Below are positions 34,477 through 44,600 of a stretch of DNA of 64,000 bases, one piece after another. The notes beneath the pieces are model-generated. The model saw nothing but the letters and a program-made list of their open reading frames with translations, was not told where the DNA came from and ran no database searches. Each line of letters begins with the position of its first letter. Within the stretch, counting starts at the first letter, position 1. The DNA is taken from assembly GCA_037893225.1 (NCBI GenBank), contig JAZGUH010000058.1, positions 434,001 through 498,000 of the forward strand. Direction: 5' to 3'. Source of the stretch: Hippasteria phrygiana (Eukaryota > Echinodermata > Asteroidea > Valvatida > Goniasteridae). The translations under genes and the position numbers were made by a program.

Positions 34477-34493
34477 GAAGAAGAAGAAGAAGA
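34477..34493 (+). repeat. (GAA)n at the 3' junction of LINE copy 2
   Basis: About six GAA units form the tail of U6 and abut the 3' end of LINE copy 2. Confidence 0.9.
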
Positions 34494-34518
34494 CTTTTTT
34501 GACTTTTCAAAGGAAAAC

Positions 34519-34524
34519 TTTATT
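34519..34524 (-). terminator. AATAAA polyadenylation signal of LINE copy 2
   Basis: AATAAA on the minus strand lies about 25 bases from the GAA junction, the same placement as in the other copies. Confidence 0.6.
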
Positions 34525-34710
34525 CCAATTGAAAACAAACAATACAATACATAAGCAGGTATATAAACAACAAATTATATACAATAAAAGGGTTGTAAAC
34601 TGAAGAAAACAGCACAGTAAACTTGAATTAGGGTAAGACGAACGTTAACATGGGTACAATAAACATTCAATCAGTAAATTAATGTGTACATGTATTACTT
34701 AGTTTGCGAC

Positions 34711-34768
34711 GTCACCGTGGCTTGCCTATTGGCTGTGTACTACTGCCAAACCAGCTAACCACGGTGAC
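34711..34768. other. Foldback in the 3' UTR of LINE copy 2
   Basis: Ten-base perfect outer arms GTCACCGTGG and CCACGGTGAC, with a nested inner stem built on TTGGC and GCCAA. LINE copy 4 has a related foldback (47532-47589) whose inner stem is perfect. Copies 1 and 3 lack it. It may be a small inserted element or a 3' UTR module lost from some copies. Confidence 0.65.
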
Positions 34769-34829
34769 GAGGCAATAACATCACCAAAAAAGAACTTACT
34801 CAAAAAGTAGTTGGGAGGAGGGAGGGGGA

Positions 34830-34986
34830 GGAGCCACCGGCGTCTCTGGATGTGGGCGCACTAGCACCCACAACCGGCGGCTTCCATAAATGGGAGGGGT
34901 AGAGGGAGGGGTGGGAAGAGGGAAAGGGATGGAGCCACCGGCGTCTCTGGTTGTGGATGCAGTTGCACCCACTGCCGGCGGCTTCC
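34830..34986 (-). other. Duplicated 3' UTR stem-loop, LINE copy 2
   Basis: Two versions of the GGAGCC ... GGCTTCC stem lie at 34830-34885 and 34931-34986, 101 bases apart. Both contain CACCGGCGTCTCTGG and CCGGCGGCTTCC. Their inner stems differ in sequence (GTGGGCGC with GCACCCAC; GTGGATGC with GCACCCAC), yet pairing is largely kept. The counterpart in other copies is single. Confidence 0.6.
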
Positions 34987-35023
34987 ATAAGGGGAAGGGG
35001 AAAGGGAAGGTAAATAATGTGTA

Positions 35024-35043
35024 ATAATAATAATAATAATAAT
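35024..35043. repeat. (TAA)n microsatellite in the 3' UTR of LINE copy 2
   Basis: A short run of AAT/TAA triplets, absent from the other copies. A small hairpin (CTCGCC, CAA, GGCGAG) follows at 35142-35156. Confidence 0.8.
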
Positions 35044-35212
35044 TTAAGCAACAATAATATTACAAAATACAAACAAGAGGCAGACGGAGAGAAAGGCCGA
35101 GGGGTCAGAGGCCCGAGCCACAGGGCAGTGCCGAAGCACGTCTCGCCCAAGGCGAGCAGCTGTCCCGGACACGAGCCAGTGACCCCAAGGAAGGAGGAGA
35201 CGGGATGTAGAT

Positions 35213-38200
35213 TCACATCAACCATGTCAGTTTGCCATGTTCATCAGTTAGAAAGAGGACTTTATGAAGGGGCCATTTGGTAAGAAAACTGGTAGAATCG
35301 TGGTTTAATTGAAAATATGTATAATCAAGAAGGATTTTGTGTTTTAGTCGATGCTGCCAAATGGTTAGGGGATCGGTGAAGCGACAGGTGCGATACAACC
35401 AATAGACGACATTTTTAAGACTAATAATGAAAAAATTGGCGAGACGTACAACCTCACCTCTGCGACGCCCAGCACACGGAATCAGGGCCCAGTAAATATC
35501 AAAGTTCAAGTCCAAGTCTGGTACAAGGCGCGTCAGAATGGAGTGAAGGAAATTGAGGGCTGGCTGAATGCAGGGACAAAGGACGAAGAGGTGTTCAATT
35601 GTGCCTTTCTCTCCGCACCAACCGCAAGAAGAAGGTATATCCGGGTTCAAATGATGTAAGACAGGTAGAGAAGGAAGGACGTTGTGGAGAAGCTTGAATT
35701 GAACGTCACCTTCCTTTTTGGATGCCGGTAATTTATAGATGGAGTTCCATTGGATTTTGGAAGAGGCTTCAAGAACGCCGAGGTCGTGCCAAGGAGAGGA
35801 GGAAGCTGCAGAATGCGAATGAAGATGTTCGTTGAAGATGTCGTACAAAGTGCTGGATGGTGCGGAAAGCCCGTTTATAGAGGGAGGCAGGAAGAAAACA
35901 ATGGGCGAGTCCGGGCGGAGGGTGACATCTCGAACTCGACAGATGTTTGGGTAAAGGCCATCCTCTCTGAAAACCTTCGGGAAGATAGACGACAAGGCAC
36001 GGTGAACTTGACAAAGATGAGAATGAAGAATGCGTCGTGAAGGTAGACGGAGGGCGAAAGGAAGAGGAAAATCGTCCGGGTTGAGCCAGCGACCGGTGTC
36101 CGCGTTGAGAAGATGCCGGACCAGACTGATTCCGCGCACCAATAGTCGCGCGGTGAGGTTGGTGTCGCTGTCGAGGATGTCTGTTAAGAGACGGCTAATG
36201 AGAGGTAAGTTGAGAACATGGTTGACGGAATCTGGAGGTATTTCGATGCGAGCTCCGGAGGCCATCCAAGCACGCAGAACTTCACCATAAATGTAAGGTA
36301 AGCTTGTGTAAAATTTGGGATCAGTCTGGCAAACAAGGAGTTGAAAATCTAGGCCGAGTTTCTTATACTGATGAAGGTAGTGATCAAAGAGAATAAAAGA
36401 GGGATGATTAAATTGGTTAAGATAACGTTGGATCAGGGTCAAACGGAAAGTGAGGACGCGTGCTTGGAGGCAAGCAAGGCCAAGTCCTCCTCTGTCGGGT
36501 TTACGAAAGAGAGTTTTTTGTTTAAGTAGGTGTCTCTTGTTGGACCAGACAAAGTTGACCAGAAGATTTTGGAGTTCACCTAGAATATTTTCTGGGGGAG
36601 AGAGAACAGCTAAATGGTGGAAGATTTTAGAGGCAGCGAGCTGATTTGCAATCAGGATTTTGCCTTTGAGAGAAAGGGAAGAGGAGAGCCTTTTCCAGTT
36701 AGCTAGTGTTTTTGAAACTTTGTTTTTGCAGATTTCCCAATTTTGTTGAGTATAGTGAATATTATTTCCAAGGTGAACTCCAAGAAAACACAGACCTTCA
36801 CTATTCCATGAAAAATCTAGTGGTCTGTCACTTCGTCCGGCCCAAGAACCGGCCCACAATCCCTGGGATTTGTCAGTGTTAAGACATGCAGCAGAGGCAC
36901 GACTGAAAAGATCATAGGCTTCACTTATAGCAGGAAAACCAGAGTTACAAGTAACAAAGGCAGTAATGTCGTCTGCGTACGCGGACACCGAACAATAGGT
37001 TTGCCCACCTGGAAGGCAAAAGCTTTTGCCGTCAAGGTTCTCGCGTAATTTGTTAAGAAGCGGCTCAATGGCAATAGAGTACAATAAGCCGGACAGGGGG
37101 CATCCTTGTCTAATCCCTTTCTCAAAAGGAAAAGGGGATGTAAGAAAACCGCAAACTTTAACAAGGCTCTCAGTTTTACCGTATAAAAGGCTAATACAGT
37201 CCAGAAAACGGGCTCCAAAGCCCATGGCTCTCATTATGGAGAATAGATAGCCGTGATCAACGTTGTCAAAGGCTTTCCTTTGGTCAAGGTTGACCACGGC
37301 TAGGGGAATATCATTAAAATTTGAAAAAGCAATAATGTCGCGTATGAGATTTAAGTTATTATAGATCGATCTACCAGGAACGCAGTACCCTTGATCTTCA
37401 TTAATGACGCCGCCAATACACTGTTTAAGCCTATTGGCAAGCAACTTGGCAAAAATCTTATAGTCTGTGTTTAAAAGGGACACGGGACGCCAGTTAGCAA
37501 TATCAGCAAGATCACCTTTCTTAGGAAGGAGGGTGATCACGGCCCTGCGCAGAGAGCGAGGAAGTTGACCGGAAGTGAGGGAAGAATTGATAACAGAGAG
37601 GTAGTCATCACGGAGAATTGGCCAAAAGAATTGAAAAAATTCAGAGGTAAGGCCATCGAGGCCGGGCGTTTTATTTTTGCCAAGTTGCTTGACGGCAAGA
37701 TCGAGTTCTTCAATGGAGATTGGAGACTCAAGATCTTCTGCGTCATTAGGATCCAACTGAGAGAGATTGTGTAAAAGTGGGTCGAGGGCGCCCTCATCGG
37801 TCGGAGCCTGACAGTATAAATTGGTGTAAAAATCACGCACGTGAGAAGAAATTTCTTGAGGATCTTCCGTGATATTGCCGGAAGAAAGACGAATGTGAGA
37901 CATTGATTTAGCCGAGGAGTTAGACTTTTCAAGATTGAAAAAGTATGTGGAACTGGAGTCAGTTTCGGTGACGTGCTTGAAACGAGACCGGACGAGGGCG
38001 CCCTGGGCCTCATTTTTCAGAAGGAAATTTAAGTTATCCCTTTGTTCTTTTAGAGTGTCACGGGTTTCTTGAGTGAGGTCTGGCGTAGACTGTAGTTCCT
38101 CAATGGTTTCATTAAGTTTTTTAAAAGTGTCTCGCTTTTGTTGAGCGAGTTTGGAGCTATACATCTGAGTAATAGTCTTAATGTGGGTTTTACCGAGATC

Positions 38201-39133
38201 CCACCAGGAGCCCATATTACAAAATTCAGATTTTTGCGTTCTCCAGTCTTTCCAAAAAGTGCGAACGATGTCAGTGTAAGTTTGATCCTGAAGGAGAGAG
38301 TTATTTAAATGCCAGTATGCGCCGCCTCTCTTCCTTGAAACGGGAGGCTTCAATTCAAGAGTGACGGCAGAGTGATCTGATAAAGAGCAGGGAGAAATTT
38401 TGCAAGAAAGCACAGTTGGTAAAAGACTGGATTGTAAATAAAAACGGTCAAGCCTGGCCTTAGAAACCCCGCAGGCACGCGAGGGATTATTTCTGGACCA
38501 GGTGAATTGTTTCTTTGTAGGAAACAGTCTACGCCAGACATCACAAAAGGACAGCGAATTGACGGCGTCATTGAGAGCCATGGAAACTTTAGGCCTATGT
38601 TCAGTGGGCGTACACAGACGATCAATGGATGGACAAGACGTAGAGTTAAAATCACCACCGAGTACAATGACCCCCTCGTTAAGTTCTGAACAATGCCCAG
38701 AGAAAGCGCAAATGGCGCGAAGAGCAGCATTGTCGCTCTGAGGGATAAGGAAATTGTAAATGTGATAAATATTATTGTTAAAATCAATTTTGGTGTGTAG
38801 AATATGCCCTTCAGAAATAACGGAAGATTCTAGAACACGAACAGTGCTATTTTTGGTTAGGGTCGTAACGCCTGATCCTCTTGTAGGACCAGGAGCACAG
38901 ACAGGATTGTATGGCCAAATGTTCCAAGCAGGGCATGGTTCAGTAAGATTGAAGGTTTCTTGCAATAAAACAATGTCGGGATTATTACAAATGTTTTCAA
39001 CATAAACCTTAAGGGAGGCACTACGGGTAGCAGTGGCACAGCCCGCTGTATTTAAGGTGACAATAGAGAGGGTCATTGAAAAAAGAAAGAAAATACATGT
39101 AGCTACATCCATAATTATAAATTCATTAAACAT
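35213..39133 (-). CDS. LINE ORF2: endonuclease / reverse transcriptase (copy 2)
   Basis: About 1306 residues from the first ATG (39133), which overlaps the last codons of ORF1 by eight bases. A later ATG at 39112 aligns with the start used in copies 1, 3 and 4, so either may be used. Endonuclease motifs are complete (TLNTAG, LLQET at about 56-60, GGDFN at about 159-163, RLDRFY, SDH). Reverse transcriptase motifs are complete (NLDQRKAFD, GIRQGCPLSG, YADD near residue 720). The C-terminal finger has the same spacing, in CGWCGEKGTIEHLFVLC. Similarity to copy 1 is strongest in the reverse transcriptase core and weak in the last 400 residues. It looks functional. Confidence 0.95.
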   Translation of the reverse strand: MFNEFIIMDVATCIFFLFSMTLSIVTLNTAGCATATRSASLKVYVENICNNPDIVLLQETFNLTEPCPAWNIWPYNPVCAPGPTRGSGVTTLTKNSTVRVLESSVISEGHILHTKIDFNNNIYHIYNFLIPQSDNAALRAICAFSGHCSELNEGVIVLGGDFNSTSCPSIDRLCTPTEHRPKVSMALNDAVNSLSFCDVWRRLFPTKKQFTWSRNNPSRACGVSKARLDRFYLQSSLLPTVLSCKISPCSLSDHSAVTLELKPPVSRKRGGAYWHLNNSLLQDQTYTDIVRTFWKDWRTQKSEFCNMGSWWDLGKTHIKTITQMYSSKLAQQKRDTFKKLNETIEELQSTPDLTQETRDTLKEQRDNLNFLLKNEAQGALVRSRFKHVTETDSSSTYFFNLEKSNSSAKSMSHIRLSSGNITEDPQEISSHVRDFYTNLYCQAPTDEGALDPLLHNLSQLDPNDAEDLESPISIEELDLAVKQLGKNKTPGLDGLTSEFFQFFWPILRDDYLSVINSSLTSGQLPRSLRRAVITLLPKKGDLADIANWRPVSLLNTDYKIFAKLLANRLKQCIGGVINEDQGYCVPGRSIYNNLNLIRDIIAFSNFNDIPLAVVNLDQRKAFDNVDHGYLFSIMRAMGFGARFLDCISLLYGKTESLVKVCGFLTSPFPFEKGIRQGCPLSGLLYSIAIEPLLNKLRENLDGKSFCLPGGQTYCSVSAYADDITAFVTCNSGFPAISEAYDLFSRASAACLNTDKSQGLWAGSWAGRSDRPLDFSWNSEGLCFLGVHLGNNIHYTQQNWEICKNKVSKTLANWKRLSSSLSLKGKILIANQLAASKIFHHLAVLSPPENILGELQNLLVNFVWSNKRHLLKQKTLFRKPDRGGLGLACLQARVLTFRLTLIQRYLNQFNHPSFILFDHYLHQYKKLGLDFQLLVCQTDPKFYTSLPYIYGEVLRAWMASGARIEIPPDSVNHVLNLPLISRLLTDILDSDTNLTARLLVRGISLVRHLLNADTGRWLNPDDFPLPFALRLPSRRILHSHLCQVHRALSSIFPKVFREDGLYPNICRVRDVTLRPDSPIVFFLPPSINGLSAPSSTLYDIFNEHLHSHSAASSSPWHDLGVLEASSKIQWNSIYKLPASKKEGDVQFKLLHNVLPSLPVLHHLNPDIPSSCGWCGEKGTIEHLFVLCPCIQPALNFLHSILTRLVPDLDLNFDIYWALIPCAGRRRGEVVRLANFFIISLKNVVYWLYRTCRFTDPLTIWQHRLKHKILLDYTYFQLNHDSTSFLTKWPLHKVLFLTDEHGKLTWLM

Positions 39134-40715
39134 CAAGCGTTTTGATCAGTTTCTGCACCCTCTGCTGCATGCTTTTCTGAAGGAGGGGATTGTTTCGGAG
39201 TGGTTTCAGTTGCTTGACCAGTCCGGGGATATCGGCGGTGAATTTTTTGGCGACTTGAACCTGTTTCTTTTTTGCTTTGACTTGAGATAGGAATTTAACA
39301 AGTTGGGCGTGTGAGAGAGGCCCTTTGGTCGTGGAGAGACACTCAGAAATGGCGTCATCGTCAGTCTGAGTGTCTTCCCACGCCATGGATCCTATGGAGT
39401 CAGTGTCGGTGTTCGTGTCAACAGTCGAGGCAGGGGAGGATGGGAGGGGGGTTTGGGATGCGGGGGTTTGGGATTCAAGGGCTTGGGTGAGGGAGGGGGA
39501 CTTGTTGGTTACAGGGGTCACCACCGTTTTAGCCAGTTTTTTGGATGGGGAATTTGACGTCAGTTTAACCAATTTGTAAGTTGGGGATAGTTGGAGATTT
39601 GATTGTTTACGTTTGGCAATAACATCTGCGAATTTTCGAGATGGCTTGGGTGGTGATCCCCAGATGGATACACTTTCGGGAGGTGAGTTTGGATGGGTGG
39701 GGTTCGTGGAGGGAGGATTGGGAGTTTCAGGGATTACAGTGGGGTTTTCTTCACCGCCCGGCGCGGGGTCCGCAGCCACGTGTGCACCGGAAGAACCCGA
39801 AGGGTCACCGGTAGATGATGGAGCCGAGGGACGTGGTACAGTTCGAGCGGCGGAGGGAGTTTCGTCCCTCCGGGGCGCAGCAGCTTTGGGCCCGGCAGCC
39901 GTAGCGGTGGAGGCAGGACGGGAGGGTGTGGCGGGTTTTGACTTGTGGGGTTGGTTTCGGTGGATGAAGGTAGGGGGTGGATTGAGGGGATTGGTAGATT
40001 CGTCTTGGTTGTGGTCAGTGTTGTGCTGTGTCTTTTTGCAGTAGCGACTAAGATGGCCGAACTCTCCACAATTAAAACACCGCACTGACTCCGTAGATAG
40101 GAATACACGGTAATTCACCCCAGAGTGAGTGAAGTTAATATGGCCAGGCGGGGTAATGTTAGGCTCAAGGAGGACCTGAACTTGTCTACGGAAAGACATA
40201 ATGTGGGACAGGTTTTTCTGTTTAAGTCCCAAGGGTATGGGCCGGATTTGAGACACCACTTTACAAAACGATGAGAGATTATTTACCAGAACAGAATTGG
40301 GGATTTCAGGGTATACATTCGATAGAGTGAGTTTCGTGGTAGGGCGTACTAGGGGTGTGAGCTCGAGAAAGGTGCCATTGTAGTCTAGGCCCTGTTCAAC
40401 AGCGCCTACGACTGCCTCTCTCGAGCTCATATAAATGGCAACACGACCATTGGATATACGCGAGGCGGAGATGACATTTTTGGCAGGTTGTGCTTTTGTG
40501 AAGTGATCAATGTAAGACTGAACAGAAACAGTATCGGATGCCTGAAAAGTGACCCCATTGTTTCGTGTGACATTCCTAAAAGGTTCCTCAGTGGTAACAA
40601 AGGATTTGGAAGGGCCGGCCTTGCTGACGCTTGGCTGGCCCTGAATGGATTTAGTGGTAATAGCCGTGCTTACGCTTGGCTGACCCTGAACGGAAGGTTC
40701 CGCTCGACTAGCCAT
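39126..40715 (-). CDS. LINE ORF1: gag-like CCHC protein (copy 2)
   Basis: A 529-residue counterpart of the copy 1 ORF1. Its N-terminus repeats the motif GQPSVS instead of VPSAGP. The 45-210 domain is well conserved (FRNVTRNNG, SASRISNGR, LTLSNVYPEIPN, IMSFRRQV). The zinc knuckle has C213, C216, H221 and C226. The proline/threonine-rich linker is almost unalignable with the other subfamily and less GC-rich. The basic C-terminus (KARKK-like, QLKPLRN, MQQR) is conserved. The stop TAA lies inside the ORF2 start region. Confidence 0.93.
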   Translation of the reverse strand: MASRAEPSVQGQPSVSTAITTKSIQGQPSVSKAGPSKSFVTTEEPFRNVTRNNGVTFQASDTVSVQSYIDHFTKAQPAKNVISASRISNGRVAIYMSSREAVVGAVEQGLDYNGTFLELTPLVRPTTKLTLSNVYPEIPNSVLVNNLSSFCKVVSQIRPIPLGLKQKNLSHIMSFRRQVQVLLEPNITPPGHINFTHSGVNYRVFLSTESVRCFNCGEFGHLSRYCKKTQHNTDHNQDESTNPLNPPPTFIHRNQPHKSKPATPSRPASTATAAGPKAAAPRRDETPSAARTVPRPSAPSSTGDPSGSSGAHVAADPAPGGEENPTVIPETPNPPSTNPTHPNSPPESVSIWGSPPKPSRKFADVIAKRKQSNLQLSPTYKLVKLTSNSPSKKLAKTVVTPVTNKSPSLTQALESQTPASQTPLPSSPASTVDTNTDTDSIGSMAWEDTQTDDDAISECLSTTKGPLSHAQLVKFLSQVKAKKKQVQVAKKFTADIPGLVKQLKPLRNNPLLQKSMQQRVQKLIKTLDV

Positions 40716-40924
40716 AGTGGCCAGCCAAGGCAGAAAACCGACAAGAAGTGACCAAAAATGAACCTAAAATTACAGGAAATAAGCAAACCCGACAGAGTGA
40801 AAATGGTCTAGCTTGATCTATGATCAATAACAAGTAGAATGATATAAAATCATTGACCATGCAAGGTCTAAAAGCTACAAAAATCTTACTTTTCCCGGAG
40901 CTCGATCGAAACACGTCCGAACAC
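40716..40924 (-). promoter_or_regulatory. LINE copy 2 5' UTR, putative internal promoter
   Basis: A leader of 209 bp. Its outer 40 bases (40885-40924) match copies 1, 3 and 4 almost exactly, whereas the remainder is largely diverged. Confidence 0.5.
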
Positions 40925-40958
40925 AAGAAGAAGAAGAAGAAGAAGAAGAAGAAGAAGA
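40925..40958 (+). repeat. (GAA)n junction between LINE copies 2 and 3
   Basis: About eleven GAA units join the 5' end of copy 2 directly to the 3' end of copy 3. Nothing else lies between the two elements. Confidence 0.95.
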
Positions 40959-40987
40959 CTTTTTTTTTTGACTTTTCCAAGGAAAAC

Positions 40988-40993
40988 TTTATT
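40988..40993 (-). terminator. AATAAA polyadenylation signal of LINE copy 3
   Basis: AATAAA on the minus strand lies about 30 bases from the GAA junction, beside a small stem formed by TTTTCC and GGAAAA. Confidence 0.6.
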
Positions 40994-41250
40994 TAAATCC
41001 TTGAAATATACAAAATAATACATAATGTATGTACATAATTAAAAGAATTGTGAGAAAAATACATTAAGTACTATAAAGCACTGTAAAACAAAGAGTAAAC
41101 CAATAATACAAAGTAATTGCATAAACATTAGAAACCAAAAATTAAACTATTTATGCAAGGGAGCATAAGAAAGGAGAAAAGAAGGGGGATCCTGTACGGC
41201 CGGGGAAACAGCACGATTTTGGCTGACCCCGTCGAGGATCCCCGGGAGGG

Positions 41251-41301
41251 GGAGCCACCAGATAACTGGGTGTGGGCCATATGGCCCACTCCGGCGGCTC
41301 C
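41251..41301 (-). other. 3' UTR nested stem-loop, LINE copy 3
   Basis: The same outer GGAGCC/GGCTCC arms and perfect inner palindrome as copy 1. Confidence 0.6.
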
Positions 41302-41503
41302 CAAAGGGGTAGGCGAAAGAAAAAGAAGGGAGAGAAAGGGGTAGGGACCTAGATGGACCCTGGGATGGGAGGGGTAGGGTGGACCGAGAGGGGTCAGAGA
41401 GGTGGGGAGGGGGGGGGGGAACAACCATGTCACAATTACAAAATTGGGGACATAAATTGTAAATGGTAGAGGGGGAACAAAAGGGAGCGAATGGGCTAGG
41501 GCC

Positions 41504-41577
41504 AGCCCGAGTCCCAGTGGCAGAGCCGTAACACGTCACACCTAAGCTAAGGCGAACAGCTATCCAGGACTCGGGCT
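41504..41577 (-). other. 3' UTR 11-base inverted repeat, LINE copy 3
   Basis: Arms AGCCCGAGTCC and GGACTCGGGCT around a 52-base loop, as in copy 1. Confidence 0.6.
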
Positions 41578-41612
41578 AGTGACCCCACCCCGCCAAGAAT
41601 ACACCTATTTGT

Positions 41613-44600
41613 TTAAAAGAACCATGTCAAAACGTTATTATTACAGACTAGGAGGGCATTATTTATACACCATTTATTACAGAAAGCATTGACGTTATCC
41701 GACATTTTATAATAAGTGAAATCAAGGAGAATTTTGCTTCTAAGGCGGTGCTGCCATATAATAAGGGGTTCAACGAACCGGGAGGTACGATATAAGAAAT
41801 ATATGATATTTTTGCAGCTGATGATGAGGAAGTTCGCTAGACAAACCGCCTCCTTTTTGCGCCCCTTGGCGTGCGGAATCAGCGCCCAATAGACGTCAAA
41901 GTTGAGTTGTAGAGACGGAAGTAGACGATGGAGCAGTGAGTGAAGCAGATTGAGAACAGGTTGTATAGCCGGACAGATAATGAAGAGGTGATGGATCGAG
42001 CCCTTCTCTCCGCACCATCCGCAGGTAGAAGATATGTCAGGGTTGAGATGATGTAGGACGGAGAGAGAGGGCAGAAAGTTGTGAAACAACTTAAACTGAA
42101 CGTCGCCCTCTTTCTTGGAGGTAGGAAGTTTGTAAATGTTCCGCCATTGAAGTTGGGTGGAGGAATTGAGGAAGCCCAGTGTGTGCCAGTGAGAGGAGGA
42201 GAAGCTTGAATGATGGTTGATCTCCTCGTTGAAAATGGCATACATAGATTTGGATGGTGCGGAGAGTCCATTGTTGTAGGAAGGTAAGTTGAAACCGACT
42301 GGACAGTCCGGAAGAATGGAGATGTTTTGAAGATCGGAAAGTGGTAGGATGCATCCCTCCTCAGAGAGCAGATTGGGATATTGAAGGATGAGCGTGGAGA
42401 GTAGGCGTTTGATGTCCAGATTCAGAAGGCGTAGGGAAGGAGGTCGGAGTCCTTGAAACGAAGTGACGAGGGTGCGGGCATCGATCCATCGGCCGGTGGT
42501 GGGATCCAAAAGATGGCGGACGAGTTTGACTCCACACGCCGCGAGACGCACGGGAGGGGTTCCCCCACCATCAGCTGCATCGCTCAGAATAGAACAATTT
42601 AAGGGCAAATTGTAGACATGGTTGATAGAATCGGGTTGTGTTTCGACTCGAGCTCCGGACGCCGTCCAAGCACGCAAGAGATCACTATGAAACACGGGGA
42701 TGCTAATATGAAATTTTGGGTCTGTTTGGAGGTGAAAAAGATGAAAGTCAAAACCGAGTTTGCGATATTGCCTGAAAAAATGGCCGATCAGAAAGTAGGC
42801 GGGATGGGAGTGCAGTCCGAGGAATCGTTGGACAGTGGCGAGTCTAAAAGTGAAAATGCGTGCTTGGAGGCATGCAAGACCAAGTCCTCCTTTGTCGGGA
42901 TGTTTATACAGAGTTTCTTTTGTGAGGTAGTGCCTTTTGTTGGACCAGACGAAGTCAACAAGGGCATTCTGGAGTTCACTTAGGACATTAGCAGGAGGGG
43001 AAAGAACGGCAAGAGTATGATAAATTTTAGAAGCGGCCAGTTGATTGGCAATTAAAGTTTTGCCTTTGAAAGAGAGGGCGTAAAATAGGCGAGACCAGGA
43101 GGACAACGTTCTATTTAGTTTATTCTTGCATTTAGCCCAATTCTGTTGGACATATTTGTTCGAATTTCCTAAGTGAACTCCGAGAAAGGGGAGACCTTCA
43201 CTGTTCCAGGAAAAATTAAGAGGCTTGTCGCTTCGTCCGGTCCAGGAACCGGCCCATAGACCCTGGGACTTCTGAGTGTTTAAACATGCAGCAGAGGATT
43301 TTGCGAAGAGGCCGTAGGCCTCTTCGACTGCTTGGAAACCCGGATCGGAGGTGACAAATACGGAAATGTCGTCTGCGTACGCCGATACAGCGCACGAGAA
43401 ATCCGTGTCGGGAATATGAAAGGCCTGATCGGCCAGGTTATTTCTGAGGTGATTTAACAGAGGTTCTATAGCGATGGAGTACAGCAGCCCCGAGAGCGGG
43501 CATCCCTGACGTATCCCCTTCTCAAATGAGAAGGGGGCCGTCAGTGAGCCACACACTTTGACTAGGCTCTCGGCGCCGCCGTACAATATTTGAAGATAGG
43601 AGATGAAATTCTTGCCAAAGCCCATGGCTCTCATGGTGTCGAAGAGATAGCCATGATCAACATTATCAAAAGCTTTTTTCTGATCCAAGTTGATCACGGC
43701 GAGGGGGGTGTCAGAAAAATTGGAGTAAGAAATGATGTCGCGGATAAGATTGATGTTGTCGTAAATGGATCGGCCAGGGACACAGTAGCTTTGGTCTTCG
43801 CCAACGACGCTACCAATGCACTGACTCAGTCTGTTTGCAAGCAACTTGGCAAAGATCTTGTAATCGGTGTTGAGAAGGGAGACCGGGCGCCAATTGGCAA
43901 TGTCGGCCAGGTCCCCCTTCTTGGGAAGCAGGGTGATGGCTGCTTTCCGTAGGGAATGGGGTAAAGAGCCAGATTGGATGGAAGACTCGAGGACAGATAA
44001 AAAGTCATTTTTTAGAAGGGGCCAGAAGGACTGAAAAAATTCTGAAGAGAGGCCGTCCAGGCCGGGCGTTTTATCTTTGCCAAGTTGCTTGACAGCGAGC
44101 TCGAGTTCCTCAATAGACAGAGGACGATCAAGGTCCTCTGAATCTTCAGAGTCGAGCTCGCCGACATCTTGTAATAGTTGATTGAGGGCGCTCTTGTCAG
44201 TGGGGACTCGGCTGTAGAGATTTTTGTAAAAGTCACGAACGTGCGTCTTAATTTCAGAAGGATTGTCGGAAATAGCTCCAGAGGAAAGACGGATGTGAGA
44301 AATATTTTTAGATAGAGAATTTGATTTTTCCAGATTGAAGAAATAGGCAGAGCACGAGTCAGTCTCGCTGAGATGTTTAAAACGAGATCTGACAAGAGCG
44401 CCCTGAGCTTCAGTTTTAAAAAGAAAGTTTAAATGGTTTCTTTGTTCAATAAGGGTGGCTCTAGTTTGGGGTGTTAAGTCCGGCGCAGACTGAATCTCAT
44501 CGATTTTACGGTTTATTTCCAAAAGGGCGTGCCGTTTTTCTTTCGCTAATTTGGAGCTGTACATTTGGGTAAGGGATTTAATGTGCAACTTTCCAAAATC

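Larger units (their letters stand above)
32061..34493 (-). mobile_element. Helitron/Helentron-like non-autonomous element U6
   Basis: CTAG at 32061-32064, seven bases, then the strongest hairpin of the set (arms GCGTCTGTTG and CAACAGACGC, 32072-32095) and ATGGCTTTTCC. A short head leads into 605 bp units (markers 32707, 33311, 33915). It ends AGAACTAAAA plus (GAA)n at 34477-34493, into which LINE copy 2 is inserted. The body from 32125 matches 60593 onwards. Confidence 0.5.
34494..40924 (-). mobile_element. LINE copy 2, full-length, divergent subfamily
   Basis: The same organisation as copy 1 (5' UTR 209 bp, ORF1, ORF2, 3' UTR of about 720 bp), but both proteins are clearly diverged and ORF1 is 21 residues shorter. 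ORF1 and ORF2 overlap here instead of being separated. The outer 40 bases at the 5' end and the 3' terminal sequence are conserved with the other copies, as is insertion between GAA runs. Both frames are intact. Confidence 0.92.

Noticed and set aside
35213..39133. TTG at 39136 as the start of ORF2 in copy 2.
   Set aside because: It would only add one codon before an ATG; eukaryotic initiation at TTG is unlikely, so the ATG at 39133 (or 39112) was preferred.
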